Part shown: piece by piece, positions 52,954 to 64,000 of the stretch
Numbering within the stretch: the stretch's first letter is position 1
Layout: each line of letters opens with the position of its first letter
Program-made: the position numbers and the translations under genes
Source of the DNA: Armigeres subalbatus
Lineage: Eukaryota > Arthropoda > Insecta > Diptera > Culicidae
Reading direction: 5' to 3'
DNA length: 64,000 bases
Assembly: GCF_024139115.2 (NCBI RefSeq)
Contig: NW_026943548.1
Coordinates: 124,001 to 188,000 of the forward strand
The notes under the pieces: model-generated
What the model was told of the DNA's origin: nothing
The model's input: the letters and a program-made list of their open reading frames with translations, nothing else
Database searches by the model: none

Positions 52954-53513
52954 AGTGGCCTTGGCAATAGAATGGCGAACCTCTGGTCGTTTCTATCAGC
53001 GAATTACAACGCAGTAGGTTTTGTTGCAGTAGCTTAGCTGTAGGTTTATTCGTAGTTAGTTTTACGATAACTGTGTTTACTGTTTAATTGCGTACTTCAA
53101 AATCGGTTGGCAAAGGTAATTCTTAGCACAATTCTAGCTGCTGACACTCTACGATGACACGTAACCTGAACGTAGTCACTTTAATTTAGGATTAGGTTTT
53201 AAACATATTAGATTCATACAATTCGTTTGGATGTTTGAGCGAGAACAACACTTTTAGTTTTATGTAATAATTCAATTAGCTTTAAGTACTATCTGTAAGT
53301 TCAAATTAGTGTAAATTAGGATTTAATCAATTCAATAGCTATAGATTTCACTCTGCAAGGGCTACTATTGGGTTGAGTTTGTATAAAATGACGAATAAAG
53401 GAAAACAATTCGTTACATTTGACCGATGCTTTGACGTTTGAGCAGTCATTGAGTCTTCGACATTTATATTAGAACGTCATCAATCTTGATCAGCAGTGCT
53501 GCCAGTACCAACA
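52954..53513 (-). repeat. 3' LTR of the BEL element
   Basis: 560 bp, colinear with the 5' LTR; differences are mostly 1-3 bp indels. It ends at AGTGGCC (52954) next to the CCGT duplication. Confidence 0.9.
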
Positions 53514-53526
53514 CTCTCTCCCTGAC
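53514..53526 (-). promoter_or_regulatory. Polypurine tract of the BEL element
   Basis: On the minus strand GTCAGGGAGAGAG directly precedes the TGTTGG start of the 3' LTR, the position where plus-strand priming occurs. Confidence 0.75.
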
Positions 53527-54008
53527 ATTGGCCACCAGGTTCAGTGTTACACCTGCATCAACCTCTAGTACAGCAACGAGCCACAGGCCTACGTATTATC
53601 CCCTCACAGTTTGTGATAGCTTGTCGCACCCTACCATCTGTCCCCTTGATTGCTTCTACAATTCGCCCTCTAATCCACTCATTCCGCTTACTCTTCCGAC
53701 TACCACCACTAGCTGTCCTTCAGAGATCGCTTCACTTCGTTGCACCACTTCGTTCGTTTAGTCAACGGGAAGATATTCCCTAATCCATCTTCGCGAAAAC
53801 ATCGAGCTGTAGTTGTACTTGACTCCAGATGACCTCAGTGCCGTTGTCGGATCAGTTGCTTCACCGCCGGCTGGCGGACGCCACTTGAGTTTCCCAATAA
53901 ATGGTTCGGTGTAAGCGCTCTTGCTCCTCGTGTGAGCGGTACTAGCGGTCGACTGTTAACGATGGCTTCGGCTTCCACTACGAATGTTTCTAAGCCTCAT
54001 CATCCAGC

Positions 54009-54371
54009 TTGCGTGTTGTTGTTGTACGCAGTTTCCATAGCATTTTGATGGAGCGGACCATTCTTCCCAGGCCCCGCCCATGTGGGAGTGCTAGGAGGTT
54101 AAACACCCATTTAGTAGCGGTTCCTGTGAATGTGAGCCAACTGTTCGATTCGTTTATTCAGCAACTCTGCTCCCTGGTACGTGCGTTATCTGGTAAATTC
54201 GCTTGCGAACCTCTGCGGCATATGAATCGTCGGATACATTTAATGCAGGAGTCTGTAGTCAAATTGTGTGCAACTTCTACATGCACTGCCCGTATGGTCA
54301 AGCAGGTGAATAAGGCTATCCAGCGCTTAGCGTTGCTCCTTCGATCTTCACGTCAGGCCCAAAAAATCTAG
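54009..54371 (-). pseudogene. BEL integrase catalytic core region
   Basis: The minus strand reads ALFTCLTIRAVHVEVAHNL, RRFICRRGS and PHMGGAWE. These correspond to the first Asp neighbourhood, the second Asp neighbourhood (changed here) and the GG.WE block of Pao integrases. Stops and substitutions at the second acidic motif make it inactive. Confidence 0.8.
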
Positions 54372-55038
54372 GCCGGTGTGCGCGAAAGGTCACAAAGATG
54401 CCATTCTTGCTAGGCAACGGTGACATGGGAACTTTCGGAGAACTCTTTGATACTGACACCATTGACACGCTTTAGCTGTCTTGGTCATCGCTGTTCTGAG
54501 TCTTGGGACGTGGTAAAGGTTGGCGAATTTCATTCACTACGGTTTCTGTATTTCCGCAAATACTAGGTGATAGCGGTCCAAGATTGAGCTGTCAAGGATG
54601 CTTTAGGAATCACTGGAAACTTAGTATTATTATATTCGGCGCAGCTGAGATTCTGCCATCAACGCGTAGAATATTCCGTTCATCCAAGAACGGACAGCTG
54701 GTAGATAGAACTACTTTCATCGCGAAGTCGCTCGTTCATGGTTTCGACGCATTGCGTTTCAGAACCATTATCTCGTCTGGAAACCCTGCCACTGTGCTTC
54801 TCGGATGAGAAGACTTTCTGCTTTCTGGAGCTCTTCTAAGTTAATGGACCAACTAATCTTTCCTCTCGTGAGATGTTTCGCTTGAGGTTGAAGATAACGA
54901 AACACGCAGGCACGGCGCGTATTGCTCTGTCGAGTTGAGAAAATCGCTCCAACTTACAGAGGTCCCGAACATAAAACCCGAGAGCGCAGTGCATGGTCGC
55001 AGCTCTTCTTCCGTAGGTGATGATAGTATCTTTGAGAG

Positions 55039-55560
55039 CTATCTCTTCCTCCGGTAACTGAGGAAAAAGGACCCTGAACCAGATACATTTGCATCCAGCT
55101 TCGGGCCGCTTCCCATTTCGTCGCGATGTCGGATTTGCTTAGAGGGAACCCAGCGCCAGGCGTCAGCATCGGTAATTGTATCAGTTCTCCACTGCAACAA
55201 ATTGTGTATACCTTCGATGATTGGCCCGGAGCCAGGATAGAACTGTCTGAATCGCTCAGAATACCTTTCTTGTGATTGTACCGTATGACTTTCTTCGATG
55301 AACTGTATAGACGAGCACCGAGTACTGCTGCAGTAGCTCAAACGTGGTATCGAAAGCGTCTTTAGAGGGCCACCTTTGTTTTGGCTGCAAGCGCGCATTC
55401 TGGTAATCCATCTGTGTTCAATGTCCGACCGGCACAGTATGCAGCTTCGGCATCCACGAATATGTGGAGTTGGAGGTTTCATAGCGCTCTTTGTTGCTTC
55501 CAAGAAGTAACAACGGGAAGTTTGAGGCGCGTACTCGAGCAAGTTTGTCCAATTTTCCAT
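55039..55560 (-). pseudogene. BEL RNase H region
   Basis: 173 open codons with GGPLKTLSIPRL, IQFIEESHTVQ and DADAWRWVPSKQIRHRDEMG, blocks that characterise the RNase H/connection part of Pao elements. The frame departs from the family pattern in the middle, pointing to paired indels. Confidence 0.85.
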
Positions 55561-55859
55561 CTTCTGAGATCTTCGTTTATTCTATCATCCCAATGTATCC
55601 CTTCTCTCCAGACTTCTTGAAGGAGGACTTACCATGCACCACAAAAGACTCAGCAGGCCCAACGGATCAAAGAGCGACATTAGAATTTTCAGCATTTGCC
55701 TTTTTTGTGGGCGTTGGTTGCCCTTCATCGAATCAGCGACATCCGGCTTTACTTCAGAAAACAGAAAACGTCCTCTGTGTTACCCAAACAGTCCGAGTAC
55801 CCGCTCAGAATCGCGTTTGTCTGCGGTAAGTCTCTTGTCTTCCATTGGCTGGGCCTCGC

Positions 55860-56520
55860 CTAACGCGACCAAGACATCGTTCATATAGACACACCTCAGT
55901 TCAAACCCGCCTTGCTCTCGAAGACGCATTTCCATGGATACAATTGCTTCTTCTGGATCGTAGCCTCTGAGTCGTCACGTAATGGTTGTTCATTGCCTTC
56001 GACTGCGCGGGGATACAAATCTTGGAATTCCTTGAGTTCCTGTTTTTATATATTGAAGCCGGGAGCAGTTGAGCAAAGCAGGCTACGTCCATGATATACA
56101 CATCGGTTTTCAGGGATTGTTACGCCAGAGGAACCGCTGAGAGTGGCGATCCGCTTTACGTATATGGTTTGTGAACATTTCTTTTATATCGGAGGTCCCA
56201 CGTTAAATTGCGAAACGAACTAAGACACGGAAGAGATGTTAGGTGATCCGGACCTTTCAGCAATACGGAATTTAAGGAGATCCTGTTCACAGCCGCTTTT
56301 GCGTCCCATATCCGAACCTTATTGGTTTGCGAGGGTTGACTACTGCCCTAGGGGCAGATACCATCACGCGAATGTCACAGTTGCCCAGTTCCTCCTCGGT
56401 TTGCGATGTGATAACCTTTAATTGATAATCTTCAAGTTGCCGTCGAAGGACTTGTTTCAACTCTGGATTCCGATTCATTCGTTTTCTAAGCATTCTAGCC
56501 GACGAAGCGCCATGTTATAG
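55860..56520 (-). pseudogene. BEL reverse transcriptase region
   Basis: 56493-56287 holds PELKQVLRRQLEDYQ and VVNPRKPIR, the start of the Pao RT domain. The catalytic YVDD-type box is at about 55965-55985. It reads HYVTT because one base is missing, which shifts the frame exactly at the active site. Several stops interrupt the domain. Confidence 0.8.
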
Positions 56521-57066
56521 CTATCAGGAGCCCACGTGGTCGAACTTCCAAAGCAGACCAGTTTAAAATGGTTGCCGACTGAATGGTTGTATCCTCAAGG
56601 ATTGTTGAGCTCTGATCTGCCTCCGACAGAAGTGGTTGTATTGTTTGAATTTTATATCTTCCGTTGTGAAGAACTCCTTGATGAGCTCGTGCAACGATTG
56701 ATCGGATGACACCCACAAGCATGACAGTTGAGCGATGGGTTCTGATCAGTACTCGGCGAGCACCGTATACACCAGCCAAGCTCCTCGTTTTCGCGCCACT
56801 GGTTCGCGTTTACTCCTTCCCGTATTTTCAGCGCACCATTACATCTAGATTGTTGACCCCAATTAAGAGTTTGGGACCGCCTTGTAGCTCACAGGAAGCC
56901 CTTTCAGGTATGGAAACTGTTCCGATAGATGCTCAAAGGAAGTGTTTGGGAGGTAGAGACAACTCCTTTACGTTTGGACTTCATCTAGAATACTTTTTCC
57001 TTCAGATGACGAAATTATTAGTGACAGCGTTGATCCATTTTCCACTCTGCTCGTTCCCGGTCCATA

Positions 57067-57519
57067 TTAAACATAATGGCATATTTTTTCCTCCAACACG
57101 AGTCCTTGCAGGCTTTTCCAGGAGGAAGATGACTCGTCATCCAGGAATGCGAAAGTATTCACGATTCCTTTGGTCCATGCAGAGTCACTGGCAGTATCCT
57201 GAAAAGCAGGGACTGTTTCATTTGTCGATGAGTGTGTTCTTGCAACATTTAATACGGTTTGAGTTTTGATTCTGGGTTGCTTCGCTGCGAGTGTAGAAGC
57301 GGATGATGGCGATACTACAGCCATTAATGCCGCAGTGCCAGGTTTTCGCAGCTTCTTCTTCCGTGTGTTTAAACAATTTCGGCATAGCCCATTAGACTGC
57401 ACGCTTCCAACGTCCATCCACCGAAAGAGATTTGAAGAATAGACAGTCCGGGATACGATGACCGGTCTTCCTGCAAGCGAACATGATTTCACTTCCTCCA
57501 AGCTGTTAGACGATTTCAA
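57067..57519 (-). pseudogene. BEL zinc-knuckle and protease region
   Basis: An open stretch of 150 codons. CRNCLN in a QSNGLC context marks the cysteine-rich knuckle seen in Pao Gag-Pol. Further on, KGIVNTFAFLDDESS corresponds to the retropepsin active site of the family, where D-D-G-S-S is usual; here the glycine is replaced. The C-terminal part is then out of frame. Confidence 0.75.
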
Positions 57520-57639
57520 TTACGTTTTTATGGTCACTGTGATGAGTATTAACACTTCCTCTGGTTTTAGAACTGTTCTTCACGAAAGCACTGTGCTTAC
57601 AAACACGGTCACTTTACTTTACTGCTCTCACTAACTGGA

Positions 57640-59200
57640 CAAAGGAACGAAGGTTTTAAGATTCACCTGAGAATCCTGAGGTATGATCCCACTCCATCTG
57701 TAGATGTGGTGGTAGTTTGGCGAGAAGTTCCATGAGAAGCGAAGGGTTTGACAGATGAACTGATTGACCAGCAACTTCAAATGGTCACATAAACTTTGTA
57801 TTGACATTCCAAAATCGATAATAGTTTGGAACCTTTCCACTTTCGGCGATGGAGCTGATCGCACCTTTTCAAGGAGGGCTGAGATCAACAACCAGGTCCA
57901 TAAAGCAAATGCAAAGTTTCTATAATATGGTATAGACTCAGGTAAAAGCAAACGGCTTTGAAAGCTTCGTATGTGCGCCTTAATGGCTTCGCTGAAAGCA
58001 TAGATTCTCGCGCTAGAGTACCATTACAAGCAAAGGTGGTATTCATAAAACTGCTAATGAATACTGGCCAGTCGGCTGGTTGTTGAGAAGGGCAAGTCAC
58101 GAGGCATGACTTGTCTTGCAGCTAATTGTGAGGGGATGGGAACGTGGCTATATTTGCATTGAGCAATGGTGATTGTAAAGGTGATAAAGCAATGCTACCA
58201 AATTGCTTCATCAGGTGTTGGAGGTTGGAATCGTTTTGCATTGGTGGTAAAGGATTACTGTCTGACTTACCTGGTGGCCGGAGAAAGCAGTGGGGAGGGG
58301 CAGGTACAAACCCTGATACTGGCTCAGACCAGTTGGTAAGGCAGATTGAGATCGATGGCCGGGGTGTACCGAGCTGGTTCCAGGTAGAGGCGCAGCCGAT
58401 GCTGCGAATGGTAGTGACATTCCTGGTGGTGGCGGTACGTTGTATATCCTAATTGGTGCACACGGAGGAGGCGGCAAAACTGTAGGTTTAGTGCGGACTG
58501 TAGAGGCACCGATGTTCCATTCGATGTATCTTCAGGTGCAGATAGTGGGGGCGTAGTAATGGAGGTATAGTGCTGATGGGGTGGCGATGAAACTAATACC
58601 GGCGGCATAGATGCTAACGCTGATATTGGTTGTTCCGGCATACCGACGACGATTCTGGCGGATGAGCCACTGATGTCGTTTGTGGGTCTTTGTATCCGAA
58701 CACGCCAACAACAATGCGCTGGATTGTGTTTGTGTTGGGGTGGATTTAACGGCACCGTACCGTAATCTTATTAGACCGCCGTTCTAGCTTGTCTTTGTTT
58801 CGAATTGTTTTCGAATCCTCTGGCACTTGCATGAGATCTTTGTATTGTTGCTGATCGTTTTGAGAGCAGGGTGTTTTCAATGGGCTGGAGGCTGGAGCTT
58901 GGTGGCTGCATTAAATTCTGAACCAGGGCGATCGCAGTAGTCGCAGGTGCGGTACGATTGGACGATGCTGGCGGCATGGTTGAGACGTGCTTCCGTTGTT
59001 TTTCTGGGGTGTCTCGACTGCTCTGCACAGTTGTTGACCCATTGTACGACCTTGGCGATTTTAGAGCGCTTACTGACTCGGCTACTCTTGCTGAACACTA
59101 ACGTTTTCTTCCAACTCCAGTTGAGACTCCAGCAGTTTGTATTTATCCTCGATGAACCGTTTCTGCATTGCTTGAGCCCTCCAGCTTCTCAAGCGCAGAT
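57640..59200 (-). pseudogene. BEL gag region
   Basis: The minus strand shows, in shifting frames, an N-terminal basic/helical part, a Pro/Ser/Thr-rich linker (58200-58750), and then the DUF1759-type Gag core. The core is seen as PADWPVFISSFMNTTFAC (near 58060) and VRSAPSPKVERFQTIIDFG (near 57810). Gag would form the capsid. At least three frame changes separate the recognisable parts. Confidence 0.8.
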
Positions 59201-59535
59201 TTATCCTGGCTGAGTTTCCGGATTTACCGGAGGTGTGGGATGCGTGAACCAGACGCGACGCTGGCTATTTCGTCTACCTGGCAGTTGGCACACGACCAGG
59301 CACGATTCTCAATCGAATCGGATACTCCAGCACATGCGAAGTGCCACCAAGTTTGGCAAATCACATTGTACCATGCTTCTCACGTTGACGTATCGCACTT
59401 TACGCAATCTGACCGCTGTTCGTCGAGCGTGTGTACGATGTGTGATGTGATGTTTCCGTGCATCTCAGGAATGGATTTTTCTGGAATCGTATTCATATTG
59501 ACCAGATTGGTACTGGCGATTTTCAAAGCTTGTTC

Positions 59536-60113
59536 AGTGGCCTGTGGCAATAGAATGGCGAACCTCTGGTCGTTTCTATCAGCGAATTACAACGCACGTA
59601 GGTTTTGTTGCAATGTAGCTTTAGCTGTAGGTTTATTCGTGAAGTTAGTTTTACGATAACTGTGTTTACTGTTTAATTGCGTACTTACAAAATCGGTTGC
59701 AAAGGTAATTCTAGCACAATTCTAGCCTACGACACTCTACAACGATGACACGTGTAACCTGAACGTAGTCACTTTAATTTAGGTTAGGTTTAAACAATTA
59801 TATTAGATTCTTACAATTCGTTTGGATGTTTGTGCCGAGAACAACACTTTTAGTTTTATGTAATAATTCAATTAGCTTTAAGTACTATCTGTTAGTTCAA
59901 ATTAGTGTAAATTAGGATTTAATCAATTCAATAGCTATAGATTTCACCTGTTAAAGGGCTACTTACACTGGGTTGAGTTTAGCTAACAATGACGAATAAA
60001 GGGAAAACAATTCGTTACATTTGACCGATGCTTTGTTTGAGCAGTCATTGACGTCTTCCGTGACATTTATATTAGAACGTCATCAATCTTGATCAGCAGT
60101 GCCTGTACCAACA
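59536..60113 (-). repeat. 5' LTR of the BEL element
   Basis: 578 bp. On the minus strand it begins TGTTGGTACAGGCACTGC and ends near CTATTGCCACAGGCCACT. It shares GTCATTTGACC-region, TTTATTCGTCATTG (polyadenylation-like AATAAA on the opposite strand) and GCTAATTGAATTATTAC blocks with the other LTR. Confidence 0.9.
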
Positions 60114-60159
60114 CCGTTGTAAACCAAGAAATTATCAAAATTCTAAATTCCATCACTTT

Positions 60160-61010
60160 TCAAAGTTAGGACTAGTTAGTAATAGGATGCTTAGACAAAG
60201 GAGACAAGACTAATCGATCAGATTCTGTACGATCAGGAACACCGACTGACCTCTTAGACGAAATACTCGGATTCCCACCACCACCATAGGCACCGACGAA
60301 ACCATACTCACATCATTAATATCCCAAATCTCAGCAACACTGCATATCAGCAACTGAAAATCATACCAGTCATAGCAAAGCACTACGCATCAAGTTAGAC
60401 GGCAACGAATATCTTCACGGCAACGGCGAATTGTATTGAAAACGGATTTGTTCAAAGCTAGGCAATTGGAGCTTTGCAACCTCAACCACTTGAAAGATGT
60501 GTCTACAGACGAATGATTGTCCAACATCATTACCGGTCAAGACAGCAAGTGTATCTATGAAACCATTGAGCATTACCCAACCATAACCAAAATGAGCTCG
60601 ACGATTCTACTTCTAAACGAAGTGAATGACACCTCTTCAATACTTGTGGAGTATCGTCAGAAAACTAGGCTTCTATTCCTAATCACTTGTACAAATTGCT
60701 CAGTTTCAATCCGGAACATATCGTTCACCAACCAAATCATCAATGCAGTTGATCATCCCATATTCACACCATCAACAGGCTTAAACGTAACCAAGCGACA
60801 TCGAACAACCAACAGACATTCATCTGTTAGAAACTTCATCACAAAATTTGGATCATCTGGAAAACCAAAGCATACAACACACTCATCAGTGGACAATAAT
60901 TGAGGATTTTCCTTCACCTCGTCTATGATCATAATTTTTGCTATCTCACTCTTTTAAGACTCAGAACCCGGACAGCTGAAGTGCACATCAATCCAGCAAA
61001 CCCGGCTCAC
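60160..61010 (+). pseudogene. Errantivirus-like env, C-terminal part, degraded
   Basis: Plus strand, with recognisable stretches in several frames. LELCNLNHLKDVSTDE (about 60470) and the 128-codon open part 60517-60903 (QDSKC, NCSVSIRNISFTNQII, STGLNVT) correspond to the C-terminal ectodomain of gypsy-type Env. A hydrophobic membrane segment (about 60925-60960, out of frame) follows. Env lets insect errantiviruses (Metaviridae) leave cells; this copy has several frameshifts and stops and is not functional. No pol from the same element was seen. Confidence 0.7.
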
Positions 61011-61095
61011 ACCGTCGAAGGGCAGTCCGCCGTACCAACAACATATTACAAACCGCCATCGCCAGTATGATTTTCGAACCAGGAGGTTGGAAACT

Positions 61096-61361
61096 TAAGG
61101 GAGAAGCAGTTATCACCGCACCAGGCTACACATCGCAGCAACAGCCGCGCCGGCGCACCAGGGCACCAACGCGCATATTTTCTGCTGACGCTAGGGTCAG
61201 CGCACGCCGATCAGACCATGATCGACGACAACGACAGTGACGAGACACATAGTATGTAGGCATTTATTAATACAAAAATCCATTGAATAGCAGTTCAAGT
61301 TTGAACTCCATCGGAGTGGTCGTCTTTTTAAAAAACGTACCGAATAACCCCCGGTGTAACT
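61096..61361 (+). mobile_element. Possible polypurine tract and 3' LTR of the errantivirus-like element
   Basis: AAGGGAGAAGC (61096-61106) resembles a polypurine tract. It is followed by AGTTATC (61108), like the AGTTA starts of gypsy LTRs, and GTAACT near 61356-61361 could be the end. At ~254 bp it is short for the group, and no partner LTR is present. Confidence 0.4.
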
Positions 61362-61676
61362 TCAAAAATTAGTAAAACTTCTTTGTCGCGTCTACTCTGA
61401 CTTCCTCCATATGATGAACACCAAACGCCGTTGACAGCCCAGTTTTACGAGGGGCTTTTCTAAGCCACCGGGCGTTTGGTTAGCCTGACCTAGTGGCGGA
61501 TGCGTAGTCTCTGTTCCAGTTTGCAACGATGATACACAGCGGTACACTATCAGCCAGGGTTGTGCTAAATCATTTTCATACGATAATTATTGGAATTATC
61601 ATTTGAACACTTCTCAGGTGTGAAAAATAGGCGAGTTGTCATCGGCGATAACTTTTCAAATTTTGGAATCGATACA
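61362..61676. other. No recognised gene
   Basis: Mixed unique-looking sequence between two elements. Confidence 0.4.
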
Positions 61677-62235
61677 TAAGGCTTGTTCGCGACAAAATCT
61701 GGACACAACATCGAGAATTAATAAAAATCGATGTAGTCAGTTTATTCACAGTTTTTACTTCAAATGACTCTCTGTCTATGCTTTGAAATATGCACTTAAA
61801 TTGGTGACATTTTAATTTCCCAAGAAACGATTCTTTCCGAAAGGTTCGTCCTCCTCTGTGGTATTTGTTTCACCTTCCCATCCTACTGCTGGTTCCTCAA
61901 ACTGTTCTTCTTCAACTCCTTGGCATCCCTCTTGATGTCAAAAAGCATCAAACTATTTCAAGACTCTATGAACAGCGTTTACATGAAAACAACAGCTTTT
62001 AGCAAGATTTCGAACCGAAAGACCTACACCTTAATGGCGGCTGCACACAATTGATTTTCCAACCTGCTCTCTTCGACAAATGATCCATTACGTACTTGTA
62101 ATAACTAATAAATAAAATATTGTATGATAGTACAGACATGAGTTCATTACTCTACGAAATATTTCACTCGTTGATGAGGTATTTCAAAAGTTATACGTGT
62201 TTTGGGTGTCCAGATTTTGTCGCGAACAAGCTTTA
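61677..62235 (-). mobile_element. Tc1/ITm-like transposon relic, 555 bp, TA duplication
   Basis: Body 61679-62233. Ends A(G/A)GCTTGTTCGCGACAAAATC are inverted over 28 bp, with TA at 61677-61678 and 62234-62235. The minus strand near 62090-61920 still reads MDHLSKRAG, then GLSVRNLAK and VHRVLK, matching the N-terminal helix-turn-helix of IS630/Tc1-type transposases, in two frames. The catalytic DDE/D part is deleted, leaving a MITE-like derivative. Confidence 0.8.
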
Positions 62236-62699
62236 ATAAACATAAAATTGTCATTTCAATGTAATCCCAATTCAATGTCAACAATGAAGTTCAATCGAAT
62301 TTTAGGATTGTGTTTTGATGTTATGTAGGAAAATAAGCTCTGAAGTAGAAAGTTATAAGACTTCCCTATTCAATTTACTTCCAGTATATTGATTCATTAA
62401 TCATTCAAAAGTAGCATTCACCAATGCTTCGAATCGAGATACAATTATCGAACGATTATTACTCTCTAGCGAGTTTTTATCAATTGATAGTTTGGATACG
62501 TGAACGCTTAAGAGTGTTGTTTCTTCTCGATTATTTAAAAAAAAAATTATCATGCTTTTCAAATGTTGTTCTAAAAACTCTATACATCACCATGGTTCGT
62601 AATGCTCACTTGATGTCAGGATCACAGGATAAACAAGAAAATAGATTCACCCTGGGCTTGAAAAACGTTTGCTATGGGCTCATCGAACAGAAATGTCGA
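62236..62699. other. No recognised gene
   Basis: AT-rich. A 106-codon plus frame (62424-62744) runs into the minisatellite and shows no domain. Confidence 0.35.
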
Positions 62700-63290
62700 A
62701 AACCTCTTGAAAGGAGGCTTCCGAGCCTCTTGAAAGGAGGCTGAGCCTTCAGGAGGCTTCCTGAGCCCTTTGAAAGAAAGCTCTGAGTCTCTTGAAAGAA
62801 GGCTCTGAGCCTTTGAAAGGAGGCTGAGCCTCTGAAAGAAAGCTTCCTGAGTCTCTTGAAAGAAGGCTCTGAGCCTCTGAAAGGAGGCTTCTGAGCCTCT
62901 TGAAAGGAGGCTTCCAGCCACTTAAAGGGAGCTGAGCCTCTTGAAGGAGGCTTCGAGCCTCTTGAAGGAGGCTTGAGCCTCTTGAAAGGAGGCCTGAGTC
63001 TTTGAAAGGAGGCTTCGAGTCTGAAGGGTGAGCTTGAAGGAGGCTTAGCCTCTTGAAAGGAGGCTTCGAGCCTTTGAAAGGAGGCTCTGAGCTCTTGAAA
63101 GGAGGCTCTGAGCCTCTTGAAAGGAGGCTTCTGAGCCACTTGAAGGAGGCTTGAGCCTCTTGAAGAGGTGCTTCTGAGCCTCTTAGGAGGCTTCCGAGCT
63201 CTCTTGAAGGAGACTTCGAGCTTGAAAGGAGGCCTTTGAAAGGAGGCTTCGAAAGCATCGAAGCCTCTTGAAAGGCTTACGAGCAGCATG
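62700..63290. repeat. 22-bp minisatellite of small hairpins
   Basis: About 25 copies of GAGCCTCTTGAAAGGAGGCTTC with 1-6 bp indels. Each monomer is itself palindromic (GCCTC-TTGAAAG-GAGGC). Minus frames of 169 and 212 codons across it are repeat translations, not genes. Confidence 0.93.
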
Positions 63291-63299
63291 GAAGGATGA

Positions 63300-64000
63300 T
63301 GCCTCGACACGCGTCACGCAAGGAAAATGAAAGCTTCCGAATCTTTTAATCTTAAGATAGTTAGTAGCAGATTTTCAATATATTGTTAAACATTTTCTTA
63401 GATCAGGTAGATCGCATTTGAAGTTGCACTCCCCAACAACCCAAAGAGCTTCAACTCCGCTTTCGTGCTCACGACTTCACCCACGTGAATCACTGCATGT
63501 TGGACCGACTGGTGTTAACGATAAACACTCGCTTCTCTGCCCGGCATCGGATCTTAACACCAGGAGGAACTTTAGCTTCAGAACCCGTCATACATAAGGT
63601 TCCAGTACGCCCAGTATTGAACCTTGCGGAACTCCTGCGGTATAGGTACGCCTCTCTGCCCGGCATCGGCTCGTATAAGTACACGGTTCTGGGAATAGTT
63701 TTCCAAATCCGGTACAGGCCACCGGCAGGCTGCGGTGTAACGAGAATTGAATACCTCGCCGTTGGATCGCTACAGCAAAAAAAAAATCGTTCCGAATTCA
63801 TGAACAGCAAAATACACCGTGATTCAATTCACGGATTCGGAACATAGTCAGCTTTTCCAGAACGTTCCAGAAAACGTGACTGTATTCCTGAATCCGTTAC
63901 TGTTGTTCCGAAAATACACCGTGAACTCGTTAGTTCACGAATTCATGAACGCTTTTTTGCGTGTATCTCGGCGGTCTAAACCAGCGTTTTACTAGCGTCC
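63300..64000. other. Unrecognised end segment with short internal duplications
   Basis: CTCTGCCCGGCATCGG occurs at 63534 and 63656 (122 bp apart). AAAATACACCGTGA occurs at 63810 and 63911, next to inverted TTCACGGATTCGG/ CGAATTCATGAA words. Two antiparallel frames of 106-120 codons overlap here; neither has a motif. Confidence 0.4.

Larger units (their letters stand above)
52954..60113 (-). mobile_element. Pao/BEL LTR retrotransposon, complete but decayed
   Basis: Two LTRs in direct orientation, 59536-60113 (5') and 52954-53513 (3'), about 95% alike with indels. The element starts TGTTGGTAC on the minus strand. CCGT flanks the whole unit at 52950-52953 and 60114-60117, a 4-bp target duplication. 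Domains along the minus strand run Gag, CCHC/protease, RT, RNase H, integrase, the Pao/BEL order. Numerous single-base frameshifts break every domain, so it is inactive. Confidence 0.92.

Noticed and set aside
56706..57269. Plus-strand frame of 187 codons
   Set aside because: Opposite to the BEL protease/RT region, whose family motifs are on the minus strand.
59168..59659. Plus-strand frame of 163 codons
   Set aside because: Runs from the antisense of gag into the LTR; no independent support.
62672..63310. Minus frames of 169 and 212 codons
   Set aside because: They follow the 22-bp minisatellite and have only repeat-derived F/Q/R/L/S cycles.

Overview
The window is non-coding-rich, AT-rich eukaryotic DNA packed with nested transposable elements. 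It suggests a mosquito of the Aedes type. Six copies of a tRNA-derived SINE match Feilai, a family described from Aedes aegypti: internal promoter with the B box GGTTCGATTCC, a fixed body and an AAG-rich tail. Three copies still have perfect or near-perfect 12-13 bp target duplications. Pao/BEL, errantivirus-like, R1-like, Tc1-like and hAT-like relics fit an insect. No bacterial operon, CRISPR array, rRNA or true tRNA gene was seen. The species call is inference.

Layout. 0-6 kb: a 1.7-kb element with long terminal inverted repeats (491-2201), a foldback element made of inverted 16-bp minisatellite arms (2212-3294), and a hairpin repeat with a 12-bp target duplication (5128-5521). 6-22 kb: SINEs, MITE copies, ~140-bp and other degenerate tandem repeats, an assembly gap (18009-18033), and a GC-richer unique island holding a candidate first exon with signal peptide (19232-19339). 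22-26 kb: the 3' end of an R1-like LINE, then two more inverted-minisatellite elements (23150-23990, 24310-25785), one carrying a 52-bp tandem array. 26-32 kb: SINE fragments, an 8-bp minisatellite (29285-29745) and dispersed repeats. 32.6-34.1 kb: the longest uninterrupted frame of the window, 502 codons joining a LINE ORF1 with CCHC knuckle to the C-terminal half of a reverse transcriptase.

34-50 kb is a nest built on one ~650-bp repeat family (34624-35275, 40745-41489, 47319-47440, 48595-48690, 49280-50030). The copy at 40745 is interrupted by a 552-bp element and by a 5.8-kb insertion (41490-47318) with 29-bp inverted ends and a TTT duplication. That insertion contains further hairpin elements. 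A BEL-type LTR, two adjacent 120-bp MITEs, a 134-bp hAT-type MITE and a 190-bp MITE follow. At 50780-50923 lies a second candidate signal-peptide exon.

52.9-60.1 kb is a complete but frameshifted Pao/BEL retrotransposon on the minus strand, with two LTRs, a polypurine tract and a CCGT duplication. It lies against an errantivirus-like env relic and a possible LTR (60160-61361). A 555-bp Tc1-like relic with TA duplication (61679-62233) and a 22-bp hairpin-monomer minisatellite (62700-63290) close the window. Almost all open frames here belong to transposable elements or to tandem repeats. The only candidates for host protein sequence are the two short exons, and both need transcript support.
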